A DNA stretch of 64,000 bases. Source: Hemerocallis citrina. Taxonomy: Eukaryota; Streptophyta; Magnoliopsida; Asparagales; Asphodelaceae. Shown in pieces: positions 10,112 to 21,453 of the stretch. Made by a program: the position numbers and the translations under genes. Positions within the stretch are counted from its first letter, which is position 1. Each line of letters opens with the position of its first letter. The notes beneath the pieces were generated by a model, which was not told where the DNA came from, searched no databases, and saw only the letters and a program-made list of their open reading frames with translations. Location: NCBI GenBank assembly GCA_017893485.1, contig CM030366.1, positions 46,064,283 to 46,128,282 of the forward strand, given 5' to 3'.

Positions 10112-11143
10112 TGTAAATCACCCTGGGGGGTGAATAGGGTGATTGTGCGGAATTTAAAAAATTAAAATTAAGTTGTAAAGTAAATGAGAAGAGATAGAAA
10201 AAGCAAACACATCAAGCACAAGTGACGCAGCGATATAACCTGGTTCGACCCCCAGGTCTACGTCCACACCACCTACTTGCAGCAATTCTTCGCCACAAGC
10301 GTTCCACTATACTCAAACCCTTGTACAGTGATTCTCGAATTCAGGCCGAGAGACCCATTACACCCATGGGACTTCTAAGACAAGCCCCATCAATGTCACC
10401 AAAGTGGAAGAAAAGAAAAACAAGATCTTTAATGATCCTGACTGAAGAAAACAAATGAGTATCACACACACTCGGATTGATTGTTGAATTGATTAGTTTA
10501 GAAGATTTTTCTCAGAGCAATAGGTGAAGAATACACAGTGGGTTCGTCCAAATATATATATACTTAGGAAGTGTATCTCTCAAAAATAGAAACGATACAT
10601 TCCAAAAAAGAAATCTGCACGAGGTACGGTCGACCGCAAAAAGGGACAGTCGATCCAAAAAAGAAATCTGCACGAGGTACGGTCGACCGCAAAAAGGGAC
10701 AGTCGATCGTTTATCTTTTAATCGAAAGTCAAAAGATGAATGGTCGACTGTATCATCAGTTTAACTGCGATGAGCGGTCGACTGTGGTGCAGTCGACCGA
10801 CAGTGTAGTACGGTCGGCCGCAACCGTGTTGATGCTGACGAAACCACTTTATATTCTTACCATATACTAATAAATCAATTACATATAAAATCTCACATGT
10901 ATCATAAATTGATCTTGCTGGTTTTCTTGGGCTTTATTCAACATGTGCTCTTTTTGAATAATTTCTTCTTTTGCTTGATTTTGTAATCCTTCTTTATTGC
11001 TTTCCTTCTTTTGCTTCTTTTTGAATCTTTTTGATTTTCTTATTGATTTATTTATTCCTGAAAATCTGTAAATCTGAAAATCTCAATGAAAACTTATTAG
11101 TATTTGTAAGCACGTTTTGTGCACACCAAACTAGGAGTCAACA
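10112..11143 (-). repeat. 3' LTR of the pol-less Copia-type element
   Basis: Plus-strand edges are TGTAAATCACCC and AGGAGTCAACA. It aligns along its length with 15853-16810. The excess length is partly due to a 53-bp tandem duplication at 10608. Confidence 0.9.
10608..10713. repeat. 53-bp tandem duplication in the 3' LTR
   Basis: Two near-identical 53-bp units (10608-10660 and from 10661) both contain CACGAGGTACGGTCGACCGC. The partner LTR has a single unit, so the duplication arose after insertion. Confidence 0.9.
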
Positions 11144-11157
11144 ATCTCTCTCTTTTG
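11144..11157 (-). promoter_or_regulatory. Polypurine tract of the pol-less Copia-type element
   Basis: The minus strand reads AAAAGAGAGAGAT directly before the 3' LTR start TGTTGACTCC, as expected for plus-strand priming. Confidence 0.75.
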
Positions 11158-12053
11158 GTGTGAACAAAACATACATTTGAATGTTGAAAATAAAGAATAA
11201 AGCATATAAATACTCCCCCTTAATCCAATACTTCCTATATCAAAGATATTCATAGATGAAGAACATTTAAGAGAGATTTTCAGTTATTTTTAGTCGAAAC
11301 ATTCAAAAAGATTCTCCTCCTTTTTGGAACACACCAAGAGGGAATGAAAGAATAGCATAAACAAAGTGTATATAACATACTCCTCCTAAATTCATTCATG
11401 GAAAAAGATAGATGAACATACATTAAGCAAAGCAAGAGAATATTTCGAGGAATATTATATTTTCGAAAACATAAAGAAAATCTACTTACATGATACCGTT
11501 GATCGCGAGACTCTTTGATATACAGTGAGAGCTCATCATGGTATCATAGATTTAAGATTTTTCCAATGCAAACGCGTGACATAGAGCAAAAGATGAAGAA
11601 GGATAAATTTCAAGAAAGTAGAAACCATAGAATAACTGTAAATAAATTTAAAAAATTTTTTTTTTTTTAAAACAAGCCAAAAAAAACTGAACAGAAGGTT
11701 AGAGAACCGGTCGACCGAAAACCATGTGAAATCATAGTTATACAAAAAGGCAACCCGAGAGTGAACCGGTCGATCGCAAATCCTGTAAACCGAATGTCGA
11801 TGATAAACGAAATTTGTCTTGCACATAAAAAAAAACAAGCCAGATTCCAACGGACCAGAGGTGTGACTGGTCGACCGACCGGTCGACCGAAATACTGATA
11901 CAACATAAAAACAAATAGCCAGATATGTAAGTATTTTGCAAGAATGTTAAAAGTGGTTCCTAAATAGCATGTTAAAAGTGATTACATAGCAACAAGAAGC
12001 TTACATGAGACTATTGGTTCATATTACAGTTAACCATTACAATCTAAGCACCA
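11158..12053. other. Untranslated 3' region of the element
   Basis: No ORF of note. It contains GGTCGACC-type clusters at about 11706-11720 and 11865-11892, the latter a double motif GGTCGACCGACCGGTCGACC. Confidence 0.6.
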
Positions 12054-13166
12054 AGGATCTATTCCTCATCATCACCGTCACCACCATCATCTTCATCTTC
12101 ATTGTCTTCATCATCTTCGTCTTCATTGACTTCATCATCATTAGGAGGAGGAAGAAGTTCCCAATCGTCTATGCCTTACAAGTATTCAATAGTGTTAACA
12201 TAGTAACCATATACTTGCATTTGATGAGCGGAAAATTGCTCATGAGTCACGAACAAAGATGAGGGAGAGGGAGTAGTGTTCTTGCGACGAAATGAGGAAG
12301 AGGCATGTGGAGGCTGTTCATCTTGCCGCTCTTATTGAGTTTGACGATGACGAGCCCGTTGAGTGAACGGAACATCGATGCCCATTTGTTGAGGGAGGAT
12401 GGGCATAGGATTTTTGCTCAAAAGGAAATTTCCAACATCAATACAGGAGTCAATAACAAGATTGTAAATGGGAGAACTGTAGGGAAGGCACGATTTCGAG
12501 AAGTTTCCAAAATTCTTGGTGCAATAATAAACGTGGCAAGGTCAAATTTATATTCGCCAAGAATGATTGATCAACTCGTATTTCAGACTTGTCATTATTT
12601 TTGGGCCCAATATTTGCATTTACGGTTTTATTCAAAACATGGGCCGAATCGATAAAATTTGTCGGAGCAGGACGAGGAAGATGAGAAAATTCTGGTTGAA
12701 CAATCATGGATTTGACTGTATTTTTATCATGGCCGGGTTTATAGTCAAGTGTTTTGAAATCAAGATGATAAGCATCAAATTCTCCTTCGGGAAATTCATA
12801 TCTCCTACGAAGATATTCGAGAGTAATTTTGACTCTTTTTCCAAGAATAATAGAAAAGAGAGTGAGATCATTGTCTTGAAAGACTTCAAGATTAGCATAA
12901 AACTGACGAGTCAATGACTCGGAGTGGGTGCTAGGTGTAGCAAGATAATTTTCCCACCCAAAATTTCTAAAAATCCAAACCATAACTGAGAATTGCCCAC
13001 CTAAGGATGCTAAGTTTATCTCACGATTGGCAACAACCGGAGCATTCAAAAGTGTAGAAAAATAGAGATCAGCGCAATTAGAATTTTCAAATGTAATACC
13101 ATCTTTAGTGATAGATTTTGAGGCTATAGCTTTCTTACCCTTTGATTTGTGAGAGGAGGAGGCCAT
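12054..13166 (-). pseudogene. Putative plant transposon protein ORF (PF20167-like), broken
   Basis: The ATG at 13166 starts a lysine/serine-rich head (MASSSHKSKGKKA), then a globular region. Features of the 'putative plant transposon protein' family include the block LTRQFYANLEVF, a strand-rich stretch around LGKRVKITLEYLRRRYEFPE and the later FDAYHLDFKTLDY. The main frame stops at 12450 after about 238 residues. Similarity continues in another frame (IYNLVIDSCIDVG), then through two in-frame stops to an acidic tail of repeated E/D residues ending about 12054. So one frameshift and two stops disable it. Function of the family is unknown. It lies in the 3' third of the element, where some Copia lineages carry an envelope-like ORF, but no membrane segment is obvious. 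Confidence 0.6.
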
Positions 13167-13959
13167 GGATCAAGGAAGAAGAAAGCACTCAAAAATTTGA
13201 AGAAAATAGCAAGAGATATGAAGTTTATTTGATGGGTTGGAGTATGGAGGCTAGGTTTTACCGTGAGGATTGAGAGAAAGAAGATAGAGGAGTACTTATA
13301 CTAGATGGGTGGGACCCGACTGTCATAGAAAGAAAGAGACCAAAGCAGCCAATCAAGTCGGTCGACCGGTTCAAAGAGACGGTCGACCGCACCACAAGAG
13401 AAGAAGAGTTTTAATTAAATAAGTTTTGACAGAGAGGTGGACAGTCGACCGTATGGTCGACCGGTCCTCGTTCGACTGATATCAAGTTCCTACGTATAAC
13501 ACGATCTACCGGTCGGTCGACCGAACATGCAACTGACTTTTGATTCTTGCAAAATCGTTTTTCTTCGGATCAACATATTAATTTTAGATCAGGTTATAAC
13601 ATATTTCTGAAAGTTGTTATATGTTGTAAAATTCACACAGTACATGTATTTCTTAGATAAATAATTGATGTTTTAGATATTTTATTTTGGAAATAAGTCA
13701 TCTTAATATAAATCAATGCTAGTGTAGATTTTACCCGGTGCTATACTTATTTGAAGAGCTAAGGTCCTTCTCCTTTTTTCTTGATAGAGATGCAAATTTT
13801 GTTAGTATAGCTCGTTGTGACTATCGAGCATCTTCTATCAAGGTGCCTGCGATCTTTTAAGTTGGGGGCGTCGAACCACCTACATGAAATTTTGTAGATG
13901 TCCAAGTAGGCTTTGTTCCTGATTCGTATTCTTTCTTACCCAAACAAAATTAGTATTCC
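13167..13959. other. Spacer between gag and the extra ORF, where pol is missing
   Basis: No ORF. GGTCGACC-like motifs cluster at 13357-13392 and 13440-13530. Pol of a normal Copia element would occupy this position, so it was deleted or never present. Confidence 0.6.
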
Positions 13960-15796
13960 TTTTTAAAGAGCAATTATAATAAATATGTCATAATCTACAG
14001 CAATAGTGACATGTGATGCGATTATGCCTTGGGTCATACACACTTGCATAGTTTTGAGTTGATTTGTGATTATGTTGGTGACTGTGCATGTGTGTATGAC
14101 ATGATGATTTATATTTTTGATGGTATATTGGCTCTTCATAACCAAGCCCTTGATTATCATGATAAGATCTTGAATTTTTTGTAATAAGGTAACTGGGCCC
14201 TTCATATTTTTTCAACAATTTTTTCGAGCTCAACTACTCTTTTACAAAGTCTTTTCCTAGTCATCTCATTGTCTTTTGTGTTCCAACAAAGAGTGTCTAT
14301 TGTAGCATCAAGTATTCTATTTTGTTCAAGTGCTTTATTACAGCCTTTCACAATCTCATCAAATTTTCTTTTGCATTCTTTTAAATTATTAGCGAGTTTA
14401 GCAATATAAACAGATTTTTCATGAATTTCTCTTAAGTTTTCATCATGTGTTGCTAAGGATTCTTGAAGTTTTTATTTTAAAAGCTCATTTTCGTCTATCA
14501 ACACATCATGGTCTTTTCTAAATGACTCGAATTTTTCCATAATCAAAGTATTTTTATTTTTCAATTTTTGATTCTTAACGATGCAAGAGTCATGTGATTC
14601 ATTTGAGATTTGTTTATATTGTCTTAATTCGCGACTTAATTTCTTAGCATAATCTTTTAATCCATTACACATGTCTACTAAATCATCGTAAGTGAGTTCT
14701 TCAATTACCTCTTCTTGAGATGATGGCTGCAGATCACCATTCCCAAGAGCCATGAAACCAACATTGTTGTGATCTTGCTCATCCTCACTTGAATCTGAGT
14801 CTAGCCATGTTGCCTTCAATGCCTTCTTTCTCAATCCTAGATTGGAGTGGTAGTAGTCCCTATTCCTGTCCTGTGAGACGGGAGTTTGCACGAATGTGTC
14901 CATGCTTCTTGCATTTGTAGCATATGTCATCTTTGTCCTTTTATCTTTCTCCTTGGTACCTGCCATATTTTTTTGTTTAAGATACTTACGAAATTGCTTA
15001 GTCAGCAAGGTGATGTCTTCGTCTGATTCCTCATGATCTGACTCTGCTTTTGATGGTCGAGATTTTTCTGCTTTCAAGGCGATGGTCATCTCTTCAGTTT
15101 TTGGTTCAATCCTGATGTTCTGCCTGTATCTTTTGGTTTTGGTCATCTCCATCTCGTATGTCTTCAGTTTTCCTTAGAAGGTGTAGTAATCGAATCCCTT
15201 TTCCTCAAGGGTCTGCCTCATTGCAGCAGCTTTTACATCCCATTCCGACGTGAGAGAGCTTATTAGTTTTCCGACCTTTAGGTCATCATCCAACTCCTTA
15301 CCTAAGCTCTCAAGCTCGTGTGCAATAATATCGTAACAGACAAGAATTTGATCTATGTTCTCTCCTGGCAACATACGAAAAACATCAAACTTATAAAAAC
15401 ATAAATTTACTTTAGCTTTTACCTCAGAAGCGGTTCCCTCATGCCATTTCAGCATGTTGTTCCAAATCTCGTATTCCATCTTGCAATTTCGCTCGCATCG
15501 CATTAATTCTCCATTGTTCAATCCTGCATAAAAAGCCGTCATGGCTTTGGAGTTTGCAGTTTTTAGTGCTAGCTCCGCTTTTGAGAAAGCCTTCTTTCCA
15601 TCGCTGAACGGAATGTCTGTTTTGGTTATGCACACATTCCATACTTCTTCTCCAAGCATCTATAAGAAATGAGACATACGAACTTTTCAAACTTCATAGC
15701 ATTTTTCATCAAAATATGGTGAGCATGTTAGACTTTTCCCATTGGAGATGAATGACTCCGATGAGTAGAAGTTTTTGGGAGGAGGGATTTCGGCCA
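13960..15796 (-). pseudogene. Copia-type gag (UBN2 capsid), several stops
   Basis: Capsid-nucleocapsid protein that would package element RNA. The start chosen is the ATG at 15796 (MAEIPPPKNFYSSES), 57 bases from the LTR. The UBN2 core follows: LGEEVWNV, ELMRCERNCKMEYEIWNNM, GENIDQILVCYDIIAHELES, GKLISSLTSEWD. Then come an acidic SESDEDxTLL-type linker, a degenerate first zinc knuckle in a shifted frame (CYKCKKHGHIRANS, last Cys lost) and a coiled-coil-like stretch. A second knuckle, CHYC-x4-H-x4-C, is near 14000 with a stop inside. In-frame stops near 15690, 15660, 15175 and 14470 include likely TGG-to-TGA and CAG-to-TAG changes, typical of deamination in methylated repeats. Roughly 610 codons in total. 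Confidence 0.75.
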
Positions 15797-15839
15797 TTTT
15801 ACCTTTTGCTTAAGCTTTTAAGCTCTTAGTATGCACCTC

Positions 15840-15851
15840 GCTCTGATACCA
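15840..15851 (-). promoter_or_regulatory. Primer binding site (initiator-Met tRNA)
   Basis: The minus strand reads TGGTATCAGAGC, a perfect 12-base complement to the plant initiator-Met tRNA 3' end, one base from the 5' LTR. Confidence 0.9.
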
Positions 15852-15852
15852 C

Positions 15853-16810
15853 TGTAGATCACCCTAGGGGGGAGGGTGAATAGGGTGATTGTATGGAATT
15901 AAAAAAATTAAAATTAAGTTGCAAAGTAAATGAGAAGAGATAGAAAAAGCAAACACAGCAAGCACAAGTGACACAGCAATATAATGTGGTTCGACCCCCA
16001 GGTCTACATCCACACCCCCTACTTGTAGCAATTCTCCGCCACAAGCGTTCCACTATACTCAAAACCCTTGTACAGTGATTTTCATATTCAGGCCGAGAGA
16101 CCTATTACACCCACGGGACACAAGCCCCGTCAATCTCACCGAAGTGGAAGAAAAGAAAAAATCAAGATCTTTAATGATCCTGATTGAAGAAAACAAATAA
16201 GTAACACACTCGGATTGAGTGTTGAATTGATTAGTTCAGAAGATCTTTCTCAAAGCAATAGGTGAAGAATACACAGTGGGTTCGTCCAAATATATAGACT
16301 TAGGAAGTGTATCTCTCAAAAATAGAAATGATACATTCCAGAAAAGAAATCTGCACGAGGTACGGTTGACCACAAAAAGGGATAGTCGACCGTTCATCGT
16401 TTAATCGAAAAGTCGAAAGATGAATGGTCGACTGTCTCATCATTTTAACTGCGATGAGCGGTCAACTGTGGTGCGGTCGACCGACAGTGTAATACGGTCG
16501 ACCGCAACCATGCTGATGCTGACGAAACCATTTTATATTCTTACCATATACTAATCAATCAATTACATATAAAATCTCACATGTATGGAATTTCATAAAT
16601 TGATCTTGCTGGTTTTCTTAGGCTTTATTCAACATGTGCTCTTTTTGAATAATTTCTTCTTTTGCTTGATTTTGTAATCCTTCTTTTGCTTCTTTTTGAA
16701 TCTTTTTGATTTTCTTATTGATTTATTTATTCCTGAAAATCTGAAAATCTCAATGAAAACTTATTAGTATTTGTAAGCACGTTTTGTGCGCACCAAACTA
16801 GGAGTCAACA
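15853..16810 (-). repeat. 5' LTR of the pol-less Copia-type element
   Basis: Begins TGTAGATCACCC and ends AGGAGTCAACA on the plus strand. It pairs with 10112-11143 and differs by scattered substitutions and indels. Confidence 0.9.
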
Positions 16811-16977
16811 GTGTTGGCTTGTGTTACGTGGGTCCAACCAACTCGCAAAGTTTCATAATTTTTGGATGTTGTATGTGCAATTTTCTTACGTATCTCGAAC
16901 AACAATAACAACTAAACTCTGAATTTTATTAGTATGGTTACACTAGAAAACCCTACTAACAACATAAAAAAATAACA

Positions 16978-17160
16978 AAACTTTGCGAGTAGGTCGGACT
17001 CACGTAACACAAGCCAACATAACTTCTAGAGTTGAGTTTCGTCTCACGGTTTGCGAGATACGACCGTGTATCACTTTATTTTAGTTTTTTTTACTAAAAG
17101 CGATACACAGTCGTATCTCGCAAACCATGAGTCGAAACTCACTTCTACAAGTTGCATTGG
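16978..17160. repeat. Hairpin repeat copy 2
   Basis: Inverted arms GTTTGCGAGATACGACCGTG and CAGTCGTATCTCGCAAACCA around a short A/T-rich loop. Flanking text ACTCGCAAAGTTTC-like recurs with each copy. Confidence 0.8.
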
Positions 17161-17329
17161 GTTGTGTGTGGTGAGTTTGACCTACTCGCAATGTTTCAAA
17201 ATTTTTGATGCCGTTTGTGCGCTTTAGATCATTCATCGTAACCACAATAGCTTAAACAACCAATTTTGGATATTTTGAGTACGAAAACGTAGAAAACCAC
17301 ACAAATGGTAACCAAAAATTTTGAAACTT

Positions 17330-17535
17330 TGTAAGTGGGTTGGACTCACCCCATACAGTCCAACACAACTTTTAGAAGTGTATTTTGACTCATGGTTTGC
17401 GAGATACAGAAGTGTATCGCTTTATTTGGATTTTCTTGAAATAAAGCGATATTCGGCCATATCTTGCAAACCGTGAGTTGAAACTCACTTCTATAGGTTG
17501 CATTGGCTTGTGTGTGGTGAGTCTGACTTACTCGC
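17330..17535. repeat. Hairpin repeat copy 3
   Basis: Inverted arms GGTTTGCGAGATACAGAAGT and TCGGCCATATCTTGCAAACC. Together with copies 1 and 2 it forms an array of long hairpins upstream of the PMD coding region. Confidence 0.8.
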
Positions 17536-17662
17536 AAAGTTTCATAATTTTTAGATGACATTTGTGTGGTTTTCTTATGTTTTCGCTCAATTTTTACAAT
17601 ACCGGCAACTTAACATAAATTAGAACTTTGAATAATTAACTTTGTTCATTGTTGATAGATAA

Positions 17663-19999
17663 ATGGTGAGATCGGGGCGAAAATTTAGAAGGTGAATACC
17701 AATACCAGTCCATTCAATGCTAGGGCGAGAGTATAAGGACCAAGAAGTTCTTCTGGTAGCGCTAGTGGAGAACAGTTTATGGATGTAAGATTGATTATTA
17801 TTATTAGTTTTGAATATGAATATTTAGTGCTAGTGGAGAACAGTTTATGGAAGTAAGATTAATTATTATTATTAGTTTTGAATACGAATATGTAACATTG
17901 TATCAATAATAATTAGATTTTTATTTTCGTGTAGGTCGGTGGCCGTCTATCTTCAACCGCCAAGGCCGGTCCGTCATCTTTGGATGGACTTATACCTCCA
18001 CGACCAGAAGACCCAAGCGTACTCGCATTGCAACCCATACACAGATCCCAAGCCGTGTGGGATGGGTCCGTAAAATGTGTAACTTCTTGAAGCACGCAAT
18101 TCTTCCTGGCACCCCCGTATTGCTGTGTACTTGGTTTAAGCCAATTTTTACGGAGCCAGATTTAAGGAGGGTGTGAAGCTTGATCGGCTTTTACTTACCG
18201 GTCTTGTGAAGCGATGGAGGCCGGAGACACACATTCCATCTACCGGTAGGAGAGATGTCTTTCACTCTCCTCGGTAGCAATGATTACCAGACTTCCTGTT
18301 GATGGGGTGGCCGTGACGGGAAACATGAACTTCGACCGAGTGAAAGTTGTACGGGATTATCTCAGTGCTGATTTAGAGGAGGAGTTGGATCCGTTAAAAG
18401 AAAAAGTTGAAGCTGATTTTGTACGTGATATTCCGTTAGATCATGATGATGATGCCGTAAGGGATCAGGTAGAGCAAACTAAAGTAGAAGCTGAAGCAGC
18501 TTTTTGGGATGAAGTATTCGATGGAAAATCACTCCGACTTGCATGGTTGAAACATAACCTCACCGATTATTTGGATGATGATTCGGATGAAGACAACATC
18601 AAGATTTACGTGCATGCGTACATTATAGCTTTGATGGAACGTGTGATCTTTCCAAAACTCCTCTGGTGTAAGCATACCACTAATGTATTTACGATTGTTG
18701 GACAACTTCACTATAGCCGGCCGGTACATTTGGGGGAGTGCGGCTTTAGTGTCATTGTATATGTCGCTGTATGCATGTGCATTGGGTTCTGTACAGATGG
18801 CTGTGCCGATAGTTTTGTTGCAGATTTGGAGTTGGGAGCGAATCAACATCGGTCGTCCTCATATTGTTGAGCCATTAGTAGGTTGGTTGGACGACCGCCG
18901 AATCCATAGATGTTACCTCCTTTAGTAGTGTACTGGGCAGGGCGACACACGTGGGTCGATAACCCATGCACATCTCTGGCATACTACAAAGACGAGTTGG
19001 ATGCTTTGCGCGATGAGTTTGTCAACTGGGTTTTGTACACCCCCGATAGATTTGAACGGGTTCCTCCTGTTATTTTGGCCACTAGAGAGCTTTGGTTGAC
19101 GCATGCCCAACTTATCAACTTCTCTGTTGTGGTGTTCTGCTACCCGTCACGAGTAATGTGGTAATTCGGATACCAGCATAAGATTTCTGAAGCCCGCTCG
19201 TATGATAAGAAATTGCAAGAAATGAGAGGAACGGGTCGCGTGCTCAATTTTGACTGGGCGGATTTCTATCGGGTGAAAAAATTGGAACACTTTAAGACAC
19301 AGCATGGTACCCAATGTCTTCGTTGATCGAATGTCTTACGATTGATCATTTCAAGAAGTGTATCTGACATGGTACATGCGCATTACAATATTCTATATAT
19401 CTCCTTACACCAATCTACCAGCGAGAATCTAGATATCGACAGAAGAGGAACCACCACCGACGTATTCCTCTTCTCAACCGATGTATCAACCAAAGGCGTA
19501 GACGTATCGAGCCATGGTGAGTGTACTTTATAGATTTAATTATTTTTCGTATGGATGTATTGTTAGGTGAACATTTGATATTTATGAATTTATATTGATG
19601 TATATATTTCAACTCGTTGTAGATTGATAACACATGGAAAGTAGTACGTATGGCTGCTCATACGTTGAAACGTGTCGTACCCAAGAGCGTGAAGGAGTTA
19701 ATGCGGGAGATCCTTAAACCATGCCGCCAGAGTCTTGAAGATGTTGGTGAAGGGGCCCAACATGATGCGTACTTAAAAGCTACCGAGGGAACATCTTGGC
19801 GGAAGATTATGACAAGGGGAAGAATTCATATTGCCGAGCCACAACAATCTCAAGTTGGAGAATGGGAGGTGTTCGAAGACGAAGAACAAGATTCAGATGA
19901 ACAGGTAGAGGAACAAGTTAGACGCAGGAATCCGGTTAGGAAGAAGAGCAAGCCCGAAAATTCGCACCTAGTGGACGTAAACTGCCCCCGCGTTAGATG
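17663..19999 (+). pseudogene. Plant mobile domain (PMD, MAIN/MAIL-like) transposon gene, decayed
   Basis: PMD proteins (PF10536) occur in plant transposons and in the host MAIN/MAIL silencing factors. The start MVRSGRKFRR (17663) lies two bases after a likely splice acceptor; then GPRSSSGSASGEQFMD precedes a donor (GTAAG, about 17784). The next exon (from 17935) carries PSVLALQPIHRSQAVWDG. Downstream in shifting frames are the family blocks LDRLLLTGLVKRWRPETHIP, RLPVDGVAVTG, LLDNFTIAGRYIWGSAALVS, VLLQIWSWERI and FGYQHKISEARSYDKKLQEM. A last frame, 19650-19997, ends in acidic and basic residues. At least three frameshifts or stops are visible (after 17692, at about 18090, 18270 and 19164). No separate transposase was found. 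It ends about 200 bases before the CACTA terminus at 20200. Confidence 0.75.
17759..17893. repeat. 68-bp tandem duplication across an exon-intron edge
   Basis: GCTAGTGGAGAACAGTTTAT occurs at 17761 and 17829, each followed by GTAAGATT and ATTATTATTATTAG. The exon end and its donor are thus doubled within the PMD pseudogene. Confidence 0.85.
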
Positions 20000-20199
20000 A
20001 GATATCAGTGTATTTATGTTGTAATTGCATGTAATTTTTTCACAATTTTTATATTCCTTGTATAGTTGGTATTTTGAATTATGTATCATATCGTCTCTTA
20101 AATGACTAATACATTTACATTTTCTTTCATGTCTCATTTCAGTTTTGTAGATGATTGAAGATCATGCGAACAAGATGGTGTGTGATCTACAAGCTACGA

Positions 20200-20490
20200 C
20201 ACTACAAGAAAAATAGTCTATAACGGCTTTTCTATCCTGGCGTTTGTAAGAAATGCCAGGATAGACTCATAGATAAATCTGCCATGATATAAGCAGCATT
20301 TTTTCCCGGCGTTGTTGGAAAAATGCCGGGATTTAAGGGGTCTATACCGGCGTTTATTTCCCTAAACGCCGGCATAGACCCAACCCCGCAATTATATAAG
20401 CAGCATTTTTCTAGCGTGGTTGCAAAAATGCCGAGATTTAAGGGGTCTATACCGGCGCTTATTTACCTAAACGCCGGCATGGATCCAACC
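20200..20490 (+). mobile_element. CACTA transposon left terminus
   Basis: It starts CACTACAAGAAAAAT, the canonical plant CACTA tip. Subterminal inverted motifs follow, such as TATCCTGGCGTTTGTAAG with AAATGCCAGGATAGAC, and ACCGGCGTTTAT with AAACGCCGGCATAGAC. The same motif type fills 31262-31683 and 3637-3855. Confidence 0.8.
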
Positions 20491-21178
20491 CCCCCCTAAA
20501 ATCCTTAAATCCCCAATATTTCTTCATTTCTCCCTCACTCTCTCTCAAAACCCAAATCGAAAATCAACTCCGCCGTCCCCGACATCCAAATCGCTCAAAA
20601 TTCCTACAGATCTCAAAACCCCTAAATCGATGTTGCCGTCGCCATCATGTCGCAGTCGTCGTCACCATCGATGCCGCTATCATCGTCGCCAAAAAAAATT
20701 CCTCCAACCTCTAATCTCTCAAAAATCCCTCCAAAGCAAAAGCCCTAAAGATCTCAAAACCCCCAAAGCTCTCAAAATCCCAAATCAAAGCCCGTAACCA
20801 TTGCTGTCTTCGTCGTCGTCGTCGTCGCCATCGATGTTGCCATCACCATCGAAGTCGCTGTCGTCGTCGCCGTCGCCGTCGCCAGTTGCATGAATCAGGT
20901 ACAATACTGTGTATGGTTTTTATTTTATTTTGGGTTTTGTTAGTTGGTTGATTGTTTATGTGGGTTTTGATTGTTTATGTAGGTACAATACTAATCTGAG
21001 GTTGTAGCTGACGTGCATTCGGAAAACATTGGAGGCTGCCATGTGCTTGCAAGTACTCTATGAAGCATTTTATTATTATCGGATTTATGGATATTTGTGA
21101 TCACAATGTGTACTTGAATTGAGATCTAAGGAGATTGATTTTGATATATAGATTTTTTGTTGGTGGAATGTAAAAGAA
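20491..21178 (+). other. CACTA leader-like region, no ORF
   Basis: A C-rich leader (CTCCCTCACTCTCTCTC) is followed by GTCGTCGTCGCC-type triplet repeats (20640-20880). A possible first-exon end, GAATCAG before GTACAATA, is at about 20899. No transposase homology. Confidence 0.45.
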
Positions 21179-21453
21179 CAAGGTTTGCCCGTTGACACGT
21201 GCCTACGGCACGTTTTTCGGAACGGTGCACCTGGTTTGGTTATATAAAATAGTTTTGGAGGTCCAGAAAATTAATTGAAGTAGCAAACATATTATATGAG
21301 AAAGCAGTATGTCTACCTTTAAGCTCAACCATCACCTTCTTGATCATTAGCTTGAACTTACCTGGAATGCATATAGTTTATTAAAAACACTGCATAAAGT
21401 TTTTTTTAACTCCAGCATTACTTTTAGATGCTTGTAATAGTTATGCAAGGACA

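Larger units (their letters stand above)
10112..16810 (-). mobile_element. LTR retrotransposon, minus strand, with gag and extra ORF but no pol
   Basis: LTRs are 10112-11143 (3') and 15853-16810 (5'). A primer site for initiator-Met tRNA is beside the 5' LTR and a purine tract beside the 3' LTR. Flanks are CTGTT (10107-10111) and GTGTT (16811-16815), a 5-bp target duplication with one mismatch. Inside are a broken gag (13960-15796) and a second ORF (12054-13166). No protease, integrase, reverse transcriptase or RNase H was found, so it would depend on enzymes from elsewhere. The gag is of Copia (UBN2) type. It inserted into the hairpin repeat of the PMD transposon. Confidence 0.85.

Noticed and set aside
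12005..12262. Plus-strand hydrophobic Ile/Phe-rich frame resembling a membrane protein
   Set aside because: Antisense shadow of the Asp/Glu-rich tail of the minus-strand transposon protein.
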